Of a stretch of DNA of 64,000 nucleotides, positions 22,962-32,318 are shown piece by piece. Every line of letters begins with the position of its first letter. Positions within the stretch are counted from its first letter, which is position 1. This DNA is from Halomicrobium sp. LC1Hm (GTDB lineage: Archaea > Halobacteriota > Halobacteria > Halobacteriales > Haloarculaceae): assembly GCF_009617995.1 (NCBI RefSeq), contig NZ_CP044129.1, positions 1,550,001 through 1,614,000 of the forward strand. Direction: 5' to 3'. The notes beneath the pieces were generated by a model. The model was not told the DNA's origin. It did not search any database and saw nothing but the letters and a program-made list of their open reading frames with translations. The position numbers were made by a program, and so were the translations under genes.

Positions 22962-23375
22962 CTACTCGACGACGACCGTTCCGATCATTCCGCCGCGCTC
23001 GTGTGGGATACAGAAGTAGCGGTACTGGCCGGCGACCTCGAAGGTGTGGCTGTACGTGTCGCCCTGGTACAGCGAGCCGTCTGTCGCGTTCGTCCACCCG
23101 TCGCGGGCCGACGGTTCGTCGTCGAACCCGCCGGAGGCGAAGTAGTCTGCCCCGTCCGGAATGGCGTCCTCGTAGGCAGTCACGGAGTGGGCGTGAGAAC
23201 TCGTGTTTCGCCAGACGACAGTGTCTCCGGCTGAGACGGTGATCTCGGGGGGATCGAACGCGTTGCTCGTCATCCCGACGTCGTAGTCCCCTGACTCGGC
23301 GAGGCCACCGAGACACCCCGCCAGTCCGACAGCACTCGCCCCGACGACCGTTCGCAGGTAGGCGCGACGCTCCAT
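22962..23375 (-). CDS. Halocyanin/plastocyanin-like blue copper lipoprotein
   Basis: A 137-aa exported cupredoxin. The N-terminus MERRAYLRTVVGASAVGLAGCLGG combines Tat-style arginines and a lipobox (LAGC), so it is a lipid-anchored protein on the outer face of the membrane. The mature domain is plastocyanin-like: ITVSAGDTVVWRNTSSHAHSV with the first copper histidine, and the C-terminal YRYFCIPHERGGMIGTVVV carrying Cys, His and Met ligands. It transfers single electrons in the respiratory chain. The ATG at 23375 is fixed by the signal sequence. It is divergent from the mevalonate decarboxylase gene. Confidence 0.92.
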   Translation of the reverse strand: MERRAYLRTVVGASAVGLAGCLGGLAESGDYDVGMTSNAFDPPEITVSAGDTVVWRNTSSHAHSVTAYEDAIPDGADYFASGGFDDEPSARDGWTNATDGSLYQGDTYSHTFEVAGQYRYFCIPHERGGMIGTVVVE

Positions 23376-23466
23376 AGCCCAAGTCGGGACTGGACGATCA
23401 AAGACGGCTCGGTTCCGGACGGCCTCGGTTCGGAACTGCAAAGTGGAGTCGCCGGGAGGCTGAGGT

Positions 23467-24438
23467 ATGAAAGCGACCGCGAAGGCACACCCGATCCAGG
23501 GGATCGTCAAGTATCACGGGATGCGCGACGAGGAACTGCGCTTGCCCTACCACGACAGCATCAGCGTCTGTACGGCACCGAGCCACTCGAAGACGACCGC
23601 GGCGTTCGATCCGGAACTCGACGCCGACGAGTACGTCATCGACGGCGAGGCAGTCGAGGGTCGCGGGGCCGAGCGCATCGCGGCGGTCGTCGACCACGTC
23701 CGCGAACTGGCGGGGATCGACCACCGCGTGCGCTTCGAGTCGGCGAACTCCTTCCCGACGAACATCGGCTTTGGCTCCTCTGCCTCCGGGTTCGCGGCTG
23801 CGGCGATGGCACTCGTCGAGGCGGCGGGCCTCGACATGACTCGCCCCGAGGTGTCGACGGTCGCGCGTCGTGGTTCGTGCTCCGCCGCGCGTGCGGTGAC
23901 GGGGGGGTTCTCCCACCTCAAGAACGGCATGAACGACGCGGACTGTCGCTCCGAGCGCATCGAGACCGAGCTGGAAGACGAGCTTCGGGTCGTCGCCGGC
24001 ATGGTCCCGTCCTACAAGGAGACGGAGGCGGCCCACGAGGAGGCCGCGGCGAGTCACATGTTCGAGAACCGGATGGCCCACATCCACGGCCAGATCGCCG
24101 AGGCACGCGACGCCATCGCGGGCGGCGAGTTCGACCGGACCTTCGAGCTGGCCGAACACGACTCGCTGTCCCTGGCCGCGACGACGATGACCGGGCCGGC
24201 GGGCTGGGTGTACTGGCAGCCCCGGACGATCGAGATCTTCAACGCCGTCCGCGAACTCCGAGCGGCGGACGTCCCGGTCTACTTCTCCGTCGACACCGGT
24301 GCGAGCGTCTACGTCAACACCACGGCGGAGTACGTCGACCGCGTCGAGGAGACGGTGGCCGACTGCGGCGTCGACACCCGAGTCTGGGAGGTCGGCGGCC
24401 CCGCGCGGATTCTCGACGACTCCGAGGCGCTGTTCTGA
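23467..24438 (+). CDS. mvaD: Phosphomevalonate decarboxylase (mevalonate pathway)
   Basis: A 323-aa GHMP-superfamily enzyme of the archaeal mevalonate pathway. Signatures are AKAHPIQGIVKYHGMRDEELRLPYHDSIS, the ATP-binding glycine-rich loop FPTNIGFGSSASGFAAAA and RRGSCSAARAVTGGF. Haloarchaeal proteins of this family decarboxylate phosphomevalonate to isopentenyl phosphate (shown for Haloferax volcanii), not the diphosphate form used in eukaryotes. It supplies isoprenoid precursors for lipids and carotenoids. The gene name mvaD is the traditional one. Its stop TGA starts a degenerate copy of the palindromic element. Confidence 0.9.
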   Translation: MKATAKAHPIQGIVKYHGMRDEELRLPYHDSISVCTAPSHSKTTAAFDPELDADEYVIDGEAVEGRGAERIAAVVDHVRELAGIDHRVRFESANSFPTNIGFGSSASGFAAAAMALVEAAGLDMTRPEVSTVARRGSCSAARAVTGGFSHLKNGMNDADCRSERIETELEDELRVVAGMVPSYKETEAAHEEAAASHMFENRMAHIHGQIAEARDAIAGGEFDRTFELAEHDSLSLAATTMTGPAGWVYWQPRTIEIFNAVRELRAADVPVYFSVDTGASVYVNTTAEYVDRVEETVADCGVDTRVWEVGGPARILDDSEALF

Positions 24439-24520
24439 GACGGCTGGCCACGAATCAGTGACCGATTTCGCCACACCGGGATAGCGAATCTGTTCGCGAA
24501 GCCACAGTACTGCGGAGTGA
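24436..24520. repeat. Palindromic repeat element, degenerate copy C
   Basis: It begins at the TGA stop of mvaD. It keeps the inner arm GTGACCGATTTCGCCA and a decayed core (CACCGGGATAGCGAA), with recognisable GAAGCCACAGTACT at the right, in the same orientation as copy A. Outer arms are mutated, so the palindrome no longer pairs well. It is an old copy of the same element. Confidence 0.65.
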
Positions 24521-24579
24521 CGGCGCTTCCGTCGCCGATACCGACGCATAAATGCATCCACGGACCGTACGCCACAGCT

Positions 24580-25404
24580 ATGTCCGACCGGATCGTCGGC
24601 GAGCTTCAGGACCAGGCGACCGTCGAGCAACGGGTGGCATCGGGCGCGACGACCGACTGGGTTGTCGATCACTGGACCACGTTCCGTGACGGCCTCCTCG
24701 GCGAGCGAAACGGCACGCCGTTCCCGTGCTTTTTTGGGGCCGAATCGGTGGCCAACGGAGACCCGCTGTACACCGCGGTCCCGTCGATGACCGACAAGGA
24801 CGCGTTGCTGGATCTGGGCCGGACCCTCCTGCAGTATCTGGACACGTACCAGGAACACAGCGACCGCGCGTCACTCGTCGCGTTCTTCAAGCCGCCCGAG
24901 CGCAAACTCACGGAGGCCCAGTACCACGAGGCGCTGTGGAACATCCTGCAGTTCCTGCACGTCCACGATCCAGCGCCCTGGCCCGAAGCCATCCCGACCG
25001 AGCCGGACGATCCCCACTGGGAGTTTTCCTTCGGCGGCGAGCCGATCTTCCCGACCTGCCGGGCACCCTTCTACGACACCCGAAAGAGCCGGTACTGCCC
25101 CGTGGGGCTGGAGATCACCTTCCAGCCGCGGGCACTCTTCGAGGACATGGGCGTGACCGCCGATACCGAGGCCGGCGAACACGCTCGGGAGATCATCCAG
25201 GACCGACTCGAAGGGTACGACGGCGTCTGTCCGCACGCAGATCTCGGGGACTGGGGCGTCGAAGGGGATCGAGAGTGGCCACAGTACATGCTCTCGGAGG
25301 ACGAACGACAGGCACCGAGCGAGTGCCCAATCGCGACCAGCCGCGAGCACCCCAAGTCGACGCGGCTGCTGGACGCTCGCGAGGGCGTGGGCCACCCCAA
25401 CTGA
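24580..25404 (+). CDS. YqcI/YcgG family protein
   Basis: A 274-aa cytosolic protein of the YqcI/YcgG family, recognised from [61 protein letters not shown] and [36 protein letters not shown]. The function is not known in any organism; some members lie in biosynthetic or heme-related contexts. It is followed four bases later by the cysteine hydrolase, so they are likely co-transcribed. The ATG at 24580 opens the conserved part; an upstream ATG at 24517 is inside element C and is rejected. Confidence 0.85.
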   Translation: MSDRIVGELQDQATVEQRVASGATTDWVVDHWTTFRDGLLGERNGTPFPCFFGAESVANGDPLYTAVPSMTDKDALLDLGRTLLQYLDTYQEHSDRASLVAFFKPPERKLTEAQYHEALWNILQFLHVHDPAPWPEAIPTEPDDPHWEFSFGGEPIFPTCRAPFYDTRKSRYCPVGLEITFQPRALFEDMGVTADTEAGEHAREIIQDRLEGYDGVCPHADLGDWGVEGDREWPQYMLSEDERQAPSECPIATSREHPKSTRLLDAREGVGHPN

Positions 25405-25408
25405 GACG

Positions 25409-25957
25409 ATGGCGGAGACACCGGTCCTGGTGCTGATCGACTTTCAGCAGGGGTTCGACGAACCCGACTGGGGAACGCGCAACAACCCCGACGCCGAGGC
25501 GAACGCGGCACGACTCCTCGCGACGTGGCGGTCGCGTGACCGCCCCATCGTCCACGTCCGACACGACTCGACAGACCCCGACTCGCCGCTGCGGGGAGAC
25601 GCGCCCGGGTTCGACTACAAGCCCGAACTCGCCCCCGCTGACGGTGAGGCGACGTTCCGCAAGCAGGTCAACGGTGCGTTCGTCGACACCGGTCTGGAGG
25701 CGTGGCTCCGCGAACGAGGCCACGAGTCGATCGTCGTCTGTGGGCTGACGACCGACCACTGCGTGTCGACGACCGTCCGGATGGGCGAGAACCGAGGGTT
25801 CGAGGTGTTCGTCGTGGCAGACGCGACGGCGACGTTCGACCGGACGCTGGAAGGCGAGCAGTTCGACGCGGCACTCGTTCACAGAACGGCGCTGGCACAC
25901 CTCGACGGGGAGTTCGCCACCGTCCTCTCGACGGCGGCGGCCGTCGACCGCTGGTGA
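25409..25957 (+). CDS. Isochorismatase-family cysteine hydrolase
   Basis: A 182-aa alpha/beta hydrolase. The catalytic triad is visible: Asp11 ([11 protein letters not shown]), Lys86 ([12 protein letters not shown]) and Cys119 in the cis-peptide motif [11 protein letters not shown]. Members hydrolyse isochorismate, nicotinamide, N-carbamoyl compounds or similar amides; the short length suggests a small amidase rather than isochorismatase proper. It is in an apparent two-gene operon with the YqcI/YcgG gene. Confidence 0.88.
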   Translation: MAETPVLVLIDFQQGFDEPDWGTRNNPDAEANAARLLATWRSRDRPIVHVRHDSTDPDSPLRGDAPGFDYKPELAPADGEATFRKQVNGAFVDTGLEAWLRERGHESIVVCGLTTDHCVSTTVRMGENRGFEVFVVADATATFDRTLEGEQFDAALVHRTALAHLDGEFATVLSTAAAVDRW

Positions 25958-26015
25958 CTGGCGAGGTATGTGATACCATGGCAATCATTAAGCGCCCGCT
26001 CCACCAAGCGGGGGT

Positions 26016-26747
26016 ATGGAGACAGTCGAGCGACCGACGTTCGAGTCTGATACCAGTCGCCGCATCTACGAGTACGTCGAGCGCCACGGCACCGCGAAGC
26101 GACACATTCTGCTGGAGCAAAGCGACGCGTCGGCGGAATCGTTCGGCGAACACCTCGACGAACTGAAGGAGCGAGGGTACCTCAGCGAGGACGGCGGGAC
26201 GATCCGCGTCGCGCTGGACGTGGGGGCAGTCGAGCAGTACGAGACCGACGACCTGTCGGTGACGATCCGGCCGGCCCGCCACGAGGACTTCGACGGCCTC
26301 GTCCGGACGATCCGGGACGTCACCGACGAGGAGACCTACGTCGTCGCCGAGACCGTCGCCGAGGAACTGCTCTACGAGGACACCGTCAACCGCCACACGA
26401 CCGTCGAGTCTCGCGTGTTCTTCGTCGCGACGGTCGACGGCGAGGTCGTCGGGTGGACCCACCTGGACCTGCCGCAACTGGACTCGCTGGCCGGGACCGC
26501 CCAGCAGACCGTCGGCGTCGCCAGCGACTATCGAGGACGGGGCGTCGGCAGCGAACTCCTCCAACGGGGCCTCTCTTGGGCCGAGGCCAACGGCTACCGG
26601 AAGGTGTACAACAGCCTCCCGATGACGAACGACCGGGCCATCGAGTTCCTCACAGACCACGGCTGGGACACCGAGGCCATCCGCCGGAACCACTACACGA
26701 TCGACGGCGAGCAGGTCGACGAAGTGATGCTGTCGACCACGATGTAG
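26016..26747 (+). CDS. HTH-GNAT fusion acetyltransferase
   Basis: A 243-aa fusion. Residues 1-75 form a small helix-turn-helix-like region (TSRRIYEYVERHGTAKRHILLEQSDASAESFGEHLDELKERGYL), and residues 85-243 a GNAT domain with the acetyl-CoA loop VASDYRGRGVGSELLQRGLSWAEANGY and the terminal strands RRNHYTIDGEQVDEVML. Such fusions may bind nucleic acid or protein and acetylate small molecules or N-termini. It lies upstream of, and in the same direction as, the NDH-2-like gene. Confidence 0.82.
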   Translation: METVERPTFESDTSRRIYEYVERHGTAKRHILLEQSDASAESFGEHLDELKERGYLSEDGGTIRVALDVGAVEQYETDDLSVTIRPARHEDFDGLVRTIRDVTDEETYVVAETVAEELLYEDTVNRHTTVESRVFFVATVDGEVVGWTHLDLPQLDSLAGTAQQTVGVASDYRGRGVGSELLQRGLSWAEANGYRKVYNSLPMTNDRAIEFLTDHGWDTEAIRRNHYTIDGEQVDEVMLSTTM

Positions 26748-26785
26748 CGGCCAACGTTGATACGACGGCGCGCCCAACCGACGGT

Positions 26786-28003
26786 ATGCGCGTCGCCGTC
26801 CTGGGTGCTGGCTACGCCGGCCTCACACTCGCCCGGAAGCTCGAATCGTCGCTGCCCGAATCGGTCGACCTCGTCGTCGTCGACGAGTCCGAGACCCACG
26901 TCGTCCAGCACGAACTCCACCGCGTCGTTCGTCGGCCCGCAGTCGAGGACGAGATCTCGATCCCGCTGACCGACCTGCTGGACTGCGAAGTCCGGCAGGC
27001 GACGGTCACGGACGTGGACCCCGAGGCGGGCGTCGCTCGACTGGACGGTGCCCCGGACCTCGACTACGACGTGGGTGCGATCTGTCTCGGTGCCGAGACG
27101 GCGTTCTACGACATCGCGGGACTCCGGGAGCACGCTACGCCGCTGAAGCGCCTCGAACACGCCCGCGAGATCCGCGAGCGGTCCCTGGACGTGCTCGACG
27201 AGGGTGGGCGCGTCGTCGTCGGCGGTGCCGGCCTCTCGGGGGTGCAGGTCGCTGGCGAACTCGCGGCGATGGCGCGGGAACACGGAGACGAGACAGCCGA
27301 CGAGGAGGGGGCAGACGGCGGAGACGCCGAGATCCTCCTGCTCGAACAGCTCGACAGCGTCGCGCCGAGCTTTCCCGAGGCGTTCCAGCGGGCCGTCGCC
27401 GACCAGCTCGGCCAGCGCGGCGTCGAGATCCGGACGAACGCGACCGTCGAAGCCGTCGACGGAGAGACGATCACGGTCGCCCACGGGGAGGACCTGTCGT
27501 ACGAGCAGCTCGTCTGGACCGGTGGACTGCAGGGACCCGCTGCGCTGGACGACGAGCGACCGGTCGTCAGGAGCGACCTGCGGCTCGCGGGCGACACGTT
27601 CGCTGTCGGCGACGCGGCGAGGGTCGTCGACGCGGACGGCGAGCCGGTCCCGGCGAGTGCGCAGGCGGCGATCCGAGAGGCCGGGGTCGCCGCGGAGAAC
27701 GTCACGGCGTTGGTCGAGCATCGGCTGGCCGGGGCCGGCGGCTTCGAGCCTCGGCTGGCTCGCTACACCTTCGACTCGCTCGGGTGGCTCGTCAGCGTCG
27801 GCGACGGCGCGGTCGCACAGGTCGGCGACAGCGTCCTGACCGGCCGGGCGGCGCTCGCGCTCAAGACCTCCGTCGGCGCGGGCTATCTCGGCAGCGTCGG
27901 CGCGGTCGAGAACGCCGTCGAACTGGTCCAGTCGGAACTCGGGCTGGCAGTCGACGATGTGGACGACGCGGGCGATCCCGAGGCGGTCGACACGGAGCCC
28001 TGA
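26786..28003 (+). CDS. NAD(P)/FAD-dependent oxidoreductase (NDH-2-like)
   Basis: A 405-aa two-dinucleotide-binding flavoprotein resembling type II NADH dehydrogenases. The FAD Rossmann motif is [17 protein letters not shown] at the N-terminus; a second GxGxxG ([17 protein letters not shown]) near residue 150 binds NAD(P)H; and [12 protein letters not shown] is the FAD ribityl-binding segment. The C-terminal tail lacks a clear membrane helix. The short amphipathic end ([20 protein letters not shown]) could attach to the membrane surface. It probably feeds electrons to quinones. Confidence 0.85.
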   Translation: MRVAVLGAGYAGLTLARKLESSLPESVDLVVVDESETHVVQHELHRVVRRPAVEDEISIPLTDLLDCEVRQATVTDVDPEAGVARLDGAPDLDYDVGAICLGAETAFYDIAGLREHATPLKRLEHAREIRERSLDVLDEGGRVVVGGAGLSGVQVAGELAAMAREHGDETADEEGADGGDAEILLLEQLDSVAPSFPEAFQRAVADQLGQRGVEIRTNATVEAVDGETITVAHGEDLSYEQLVWTGGLQGPAALDDERPVVRSDLRLAGDTFAVGDAARVVDADGEPVPASAQAAIREAGVAAENVTALVEHRLAGAGGFEPRLARYTFDSLGWLVSVGDGAVAQVGDSVLTGRAALALKTSVGAGYLGSVGAVENAVELVQSELGLAVDDVDDAGDPEAVDTEP

Positions 28004-28050
28004 ACGGCGAAACCGGAGGGCACTTACCACCGACGGGCCCACCACAGTGC

Positions 28051-29118
28051 ATGCGCATCGCCGACCGCCAGCAGGTCGAGGGCGGGCGCGAGCGGCTGAC
28101 GCTCGTCCCCGAGACGCTCGACGATCTGTGGCACCTGACGTACGTGATCGAGCCGGGCGACCACGTCGCGGGCGACACCACCCGGCGGATCCAGCGCGAC
28201 GACGATCAGTTGCGCGACAAGGGCGGGGAGCGCGAGCCGATGTGGATCGCGGTCGCGGTCACCGACGTGGAGTTCGCGAAGTTCGCCAATCGGCTGCGCG
28301 TCGGCGGGACGATCGTCGACTGCTCGCGGGAGGACCAGCTGGACTTTCACCACACGTTCAACGTCGAGGAACACGACGAGATCGAGGTCGAGAAGGTCTG
28401 GAAGCCCGACCAGATCGACCGCGTCGAGGAGGCGACCGAGGCGACCGACCAGCCCGACGTGGCGATCGCCACCGTCGAGGAAGGGGAGGCACACGTCCAC
28501 ACCGTCGCCCAGTACGGCACCGAGTCGCGCGCGTCGATCACCTCGACGACGGGGAAGGGCGACTACGCTCGACCGCGAGAGGAGCTGTTCGCGGAGCTGT
28601 CGGACGTGCTCCGGCGGATGGACGTGGACGCCTACATCCTCGCCGGCCCCGGCTTCACCAAGCAGGACGCGCTCAAGTACATCCAGGACGAGCACCCGGA
28701 TCTGGCAGCGGAGATCACGACGGTCGACACCAGCGCCGTCGGCGACCGCGGTGTCCACGAGGTGCTCAAGCGCGGTGCGGTCGAGGACGTCCAGGAGCGG
28801 ACCCGTATCGCGGAGGAAGCCGAACTGATCGACGAGCTGATGGAACGCATCGCGACGGGCGCGAAGGTCGCGTACGGCCCCGACGCGGTCGCCGAAGCCG
28901 CCGAGTTCGGCGCGATCGAGGAACTGCTGGTGCTCGACGAACGGCTCCGCGAGGAGCGAGGCGAGGAAAGCGAGTGGGACGTAGACGTCGACGAGATCGT
29001 CACGACGACGGAACAGAAAGGCGGCGACGTGACCGTCTTCTCCCACGAGTTCGATCCCGGCCAACAGCTCCGTAATCTGGGCGGCGTGGCCGCGCTACTG
29101 CGATATCGGCTGCAGTAG
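28051..29118 (+). CDS. pelA: mRNA surveillance protein pelota
   Basis: A 355-aa archaeal Pelota/Dom34, which resembles eRF1 but lacks GGQ. Together with aEF1A/ABCE1 it dissociates stalled ribosomes. The N-terminal Sm-like domain begins [33 protein letters not shown]; the middle domain holds [17 protein letters not shown]; the C-terminal domain holds [31 protein letters not shown]. It is a single-copy core archaeal gene. The ATG at 28051 matches the universal pelota start. Confidence 0.95.
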   Translation: MRIADRQQVEGGRERLTLVPETLDDLWHLTYVIEPGDHVAGDTTRRIQRDDDQLRDKGGEREPMWIAVAVTDVEFAKFANRLRVGGTIVDCSREDQLDFHHTFNVEEHDEIEVEKVWKPDQIDRVEEATEATDQPDVAIATVEEGEAHVHTVAQYGTESRASITSTTGKGDYARPREELFAELSDVLRRMDVDAYILAGPGFTKQDALKYIQDEHPDLAAEITTVDTSAVGDRGVHEVLKRGAVEDVQERTRIAEEAELIDELMERIATGAKVAYGPDAVAEAAEFGAIEELLVLDERLREERGEESEWDVDVDEIVTTTEQKGGDVTVFSHEFDPGQQLRNLGGVAALLRYRLQ

Positions 29119-29205
29119 AGGGCGAACGGGGCGAAACGGTTTTCATTGGCGATATCTATCATCAGGTACTAACAGTTCAGCTACCGACCGGAGCCAGTCA
29201 CCAGA

Positions 29206-30360
29206 ATGTCATTCGAGAATCAGACGGACTTCGCCAGGCAGGTCGCCGATCTCAACAAGTACGGACAGGCGTTGAACCGGTGTGAGAGCGTCGAGGAGGT
29301 CGTTTCGATGACGCTGGAAGCGATGTCACTGCTGTTCGACGCCGCCGACAACACGTTCGTGGAAGTGCGAAACGACGATCTGCAGGTCGTCCACAGCACG
29401 AATCCAGCGTTGTCGGTCGGTGAAGCGCCGACGAGCGTGGCGCGGCGGGCCTACGAGTCCAGAACGACCGAGGTAGCGAGCGGTGCGGACGCTCGTGTTG
29501 CCGCCGACACGGAGACGACCGCGGCACTGGCCGTCCCGGCGACGATCGTCGACGAGGTGACGGCGGTGCTCGTGATGCGCTCGACGAGTCGGTCCGAGTT
29601 CGACGACGCGGTCGTGCGCCCGATGGAGATTCTGGCGTCTCACGCCGCGACGGCAATCAGCAACATCCGGTCCCGGGAGCGACTCGAACGGGCCAGACAG
29701 GACCTGGAGACGAAAAAGGAGATGATCGAGCTGTACGACCGGCTGTTGCGCCACGACCTGGGCAACGACCTGCAGGTGATCACCGGGTTCTCCGAGGTCC
29801 TCGCCGACAAGACCGACGGCGAGACCGCCGCCTACGCCGAGCGGATCAACGAGGCCGCACACAGCTCTGCCGACCTGATCCAGCGGGTCGGGAACCTCGT
29901 CTCGACGCTGGAAGAAGAGGAGGAACCGGAACCGAGAGACCTCGCGCCGATACTCGAACGGACCGTCAGTGAGGCCGAAACCGGCTACGACGAGCTGACC
30001 GTCGAGTTCGACAAGGCGGCTTTCGAGGAGACGGTGTACGCCGGGGATCTACTCGGATCGGTGTTCACGAACATTCTCACGAACGCCGTCGTCCACAACG
30101 ACGGAGAGATCACTGTCTGGACGAGCGTCGAGACGAGCGTCGACGACGTGGTCGTCTGCTTTGCCGACGACGGAGCGGGCATCGACCCGTCGATCCGCGA
30201 CGAGCTGTTCGAGATGGGCGAGAAAGGCCCCGACAGCAGCGGCAGCGGGTTCGGCCTCGGCTTCGTCCGTGCCCTGACCGAGTCCTACGGCGGCGACGTG
30301 ACCGTCGCCGAGAGCGATGCCGGCGGCGCGGAGTTCCGCGTTCGGCTCCAGCGTGCCTGA
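29206..30360 (+). CDS. Soluble GAF-domain sensor histidine kinase
   Basis: A 384-aa cytoplasmic histidine kinase with no membrane segment. Residues about 20-155 form a GAF sensor domain, residues 160-260 a HisKA-type dimerisation domain with the phospho-histidine in RLLRHDLGNDLQV (His183), and residues 260-384 an HATPase domain with N-box FTNILTNAVVHND, G1 FADDGAGIDP and G2 GSGFGLGFV. It would autophosphorylate in response to a cytosolic ligand and pass the phosphate to a response regulator, which is not adjacent. It is 87 bp after pelA and probably has its own promoter. Confidence 0.92.
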   Translation: MSFENQTDFARQVADLNKYGQALNRCESVEEVVSMTLEAMSLLFDAADNTFVEVRNDDLQVVHSTNPALSVGEAPTSVARRAYESRTTEVASGADARVAADTETTAALAVPATIVDEVTAVLVMRSTSRSEFDDAVVRPMEILASHAATAISNIRSRERLERARQDLETKKEMIELYDRLLRHDLGNDLQVITGFSEVLADKTDGETAAYAERINEAAHSSADLIQRVGNLVSTLEEEEEPEPRDLAPILERTVSEAETGYDELTVEFDKAAFEETVYAGDLLGSVFTNILTNAVVHNDGEITVWTSVETSVDDVVVCFADDGAGIDPSIRDELFEMGEKGPDSSGSGFGLGFVRALTESYGGDVTVAESDAGGAEFRVRLQRA

Positions 30361-30401
30361 GACGACCGCGTGTCGCGGTGCCAGGCGGAGCGTGCCGCAG
30401 G

Positions 30402-31172
30402 TCAGGACCCTGTCGGATCGATCGTCACGGACAGCCCGTCGGCGGCAAAGCGAACGTCGCCGTCGTAGGCCGCCCCGATCGAGTCCAGCATCTCCTCGTG
30501 GCGACCCTCCGTGTGAGGGTAGAGGTGGGTGAGGTAGACGCGGCCGACGGTGGCCTCGGCCCGGTCCAGGGCCGTCCCGAGCTGGGCGGGCGTCGGGTGG
30601 TTGGACACGTCCACGTCGTCCGGAAACGAGCAGTCGTGGACGAGCACGGCCGCCCCATCCGCGAACTCGATCAGTTCCGTGAACGCCTCCGAGTCCCCGC
30701 TGTAGACCAGCGCCGGCTCCTCGCTTTCGGCCCGAAAGCGATAGGCGAAACACGACATCGAGTGACGCGTCTCCATGGCCTCGATATCGAAGCCGGCGAG
30801 CGCGAACGGCGCGTCGACGCCGACCTCCTCGATCGTGAGGTCGAGCCGGCCGCGCATGTAGTCGTGCAGATCGAGGAGCCCCTCGATCAGGTCACGGGTC
30901 CCCGGCGGTCCGGCGATCGTCAGGTCGGTTTCGCCCGCGAGCCACCGCGCTTTCATGAACACGTCGAGGTCGGAGACGTGATCGAGGTGGTGGTGGGTCA
31001 GCAAGACGGTGTCGACGCCCTCGTAGCCAACGTCGGTGCGTTCGAGCGCGTGGAGGACGCCGCTGCCACAGTCGACGAGCAGCCGGTCGGAGCCGTCGTC
31101 GAGCAACAGTCCGGACTGGAAGCGGGTGCCGGTCGGCATCGCGCTGCCGGTTCCGAGAAAGGTCAGGCGCAT
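30402..31172 (-). CDS. MBL-fold metallohydrolase (RNase Z-like)
   Basis: A 256-aa metallo-beta-lactamase-fold protein. Metal ligands are seen in LTHHHLDHVSDLDVF (HxHxDH), at ETRHSMSCFAYRF, in VYSGDSEAFTELI (Asp) and in YLTHLYPH (His). The N-terminus MRLTFLGTGSAMPTGTRFQSG is typical of the RNase Z/ElaC group, but it lacks the long flexible arm of true tRNase Z. Substrates may be phosphodiesters or cyclic nucleotides. It is convergent with the histidine kinase gene. Confidence 0.85.
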   Translation of the reverse strand: MRLTFLGTGSAMPTGTRFQSGLLLDDGSDRLLVDCGSGVLHALERTDVGYEGVDTVLLTHHHLDHVSDLDVFMKARWLAGETDLTIAGPPGTRDLIEGLLDLHDYMRGRLDLTIEEVGVDAPFALAGFDIEAMETRHSMSCFAYRFRAESEEPALVYSGDSEAFTELIEFADGAAVLVHDCSFPDDVDVSNHPTPAQLGTALDRAEATVGRVYLTHLYPHTEGRHEEMLDSIGAAYDGDVRFAADGLSVTIDPTGS

Positions 31173-31351
31173 GTCGGATCGCTCGGGATGGAGGGCCTAA
31201 GCGATTTGGATGGGGTCAGCGGGACTGTCTGTCGGGGTGGGCAGGCGGCGGCCATCGGCGAGGGCGGCGGGTGACGGGAACCGCCCGCCGACGGCGCAGA
31301 TACGCCTACGACGGGTACCCATAAAGCCCCACCTGTGGCTCAAAATCCAAT

Positions 31352-32203
31352 TTAAGCGTTCCTCGTGTACGCCCACCAGACGCCGAGCACCGCGACGACC
31401 GTCATCCCGCCGAGGAAGAAGGCCAGCCCCGGAGAGAGCTCCAGCCCGCCGTTTGCCGCCAGGTCGGCGGCCTGGGTGGTCGTCTCGGCCGCCAGATCGA
31501 CCGTCTCCTCCTCGGGGACCGGCGTGTCGGTCTCGGGTGGTGGAGTCGGCGTCGACGTGGCGCTGTCGGCGGGCGTCTCCGTCGCCTCGGCCATGCTGAT
31601 GTCGCCGCCGTCGCTCGCCGTTTCGGTGGGCGTCGGCGTGTCCGCGGGCGCTTCCGTCGGTGTCTCGGTCGCGCCCGTCGTGTTCGCGACGCCGCCGGAG
31701 TCGCTGCCACCCGCGCCGTCGCCGCCCTGCGAGGACGGCCCGGCGGAGCTGAACCCGACCGAGAGCCCGTTGCCGAACAGTTGCTCGATGACCAGACTGC
31801 CGAGCGCGACGACACCCACCACGGGCAGCAGGCGCTTGACCATCGTCGTCAGGGACCGCTTTCGCTCCTCGGTCCCGACGAACAGCACCGTCGGGTCGTC
31901 CGGCGGCTGGTACACCGTCATCTCCTGGCCCTTCTCGGAGTACTGGGTGCCGGCGACGGCGATCAGGTCCTGGTCGTCGAGCTTCTCGATGTGATAGGAG
32001 ACCTTCTGGATCGACATGTCCAGTCTGTCGGCGATCTCCGACGGCGTGCCCGGCTCGTCGTAGATCTCGTTGAGAATCGCGCGGGCGGTCTCGGAGTTGA
32101 GCGCGTCGAGTAGCGGGGCCACCTCGTCGTCGACGCCGACGACCTGGAGTTCCCCCTCCTGTGACGTACTCGTATCGGGGCCTCTGGAGGGCAACAGCGA
32201 CAT
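31352..32203 (-). CDS. Membrane-tethered ArsR-type HTH protein with Thr/Pro-rich extracytoplasmic linker
   Basis: A 283-aa protein with three parts. Residues 25-110 form a winged HTH of the ArsR type (LLDALNSETARAILNEIYDEPGTPSEIADRLDMSIQKVSYHIEKLDDQDLI). Residues 123-142 are a hydrophobic helix (LLPVVGVVALGSLVIEQLF). Residues 150-255 are a Thr/Pro/Glu-rich stalk typical of haloarchaeal surface proteins, followed by a second transmembrane helix (PGLAFFLGGMTVVAVLGVWW). The transcription factor would thus be anchored in the membrane, with both termini cytoplasmic and the stalk outside. The stalk is probably O-glycosylated. Confidence 0.78.
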   Translation of the reverse strand: MSLLPSRGPDTSTSQEGELQVVGVDDEVAPLLDALNSETARAILNEIYDEPGTPSEIADRLDMSIQKVSYHIEKLDDQDLIAVAGTQYSEKGQEMTVYQPPDDPTVLFVGTEERKRSLTTMVKRLLPVVGVVALGSLVIEQLFGNGLSVGFSSAGPSSQGGDGAGGSDSGGVANTTGATETPTEAPADTPTPTETASDGGDISMAEATETPADSATSTPTPPPETDTPVPEEETVDLAAETTTQAADLAANGGLELSPGLAFFLGGMTVVAVLGVWWAYTRNA

Positions 32204-32297
32204 ATCGAAACCACAGACGGCCAGTGTAATGAATCTCGTGGAGTGTCCGAGCGACGTTTGACCGATCAGCGAGCGGACGAACGGCCGAGTAAGGGAT

Positions 32298-32318
32298 TCC
32301 TACCGGCCGACAGTATCA
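32298..32318 (-). repeat. Palindromic repeat element, outer-arm remnant (copy E)
   Basis: At the stop of the DapA-family gene the minus strand reads TGATACTGTCGGCCGGTA, which is the outer left arm of the 84-bp element joined directly to part of the outer right arm, with the core missing. As in the other copies, the TGA is the stop codon. It is consistent with an internal deletion of the palindrome. Confidence 0.5.
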
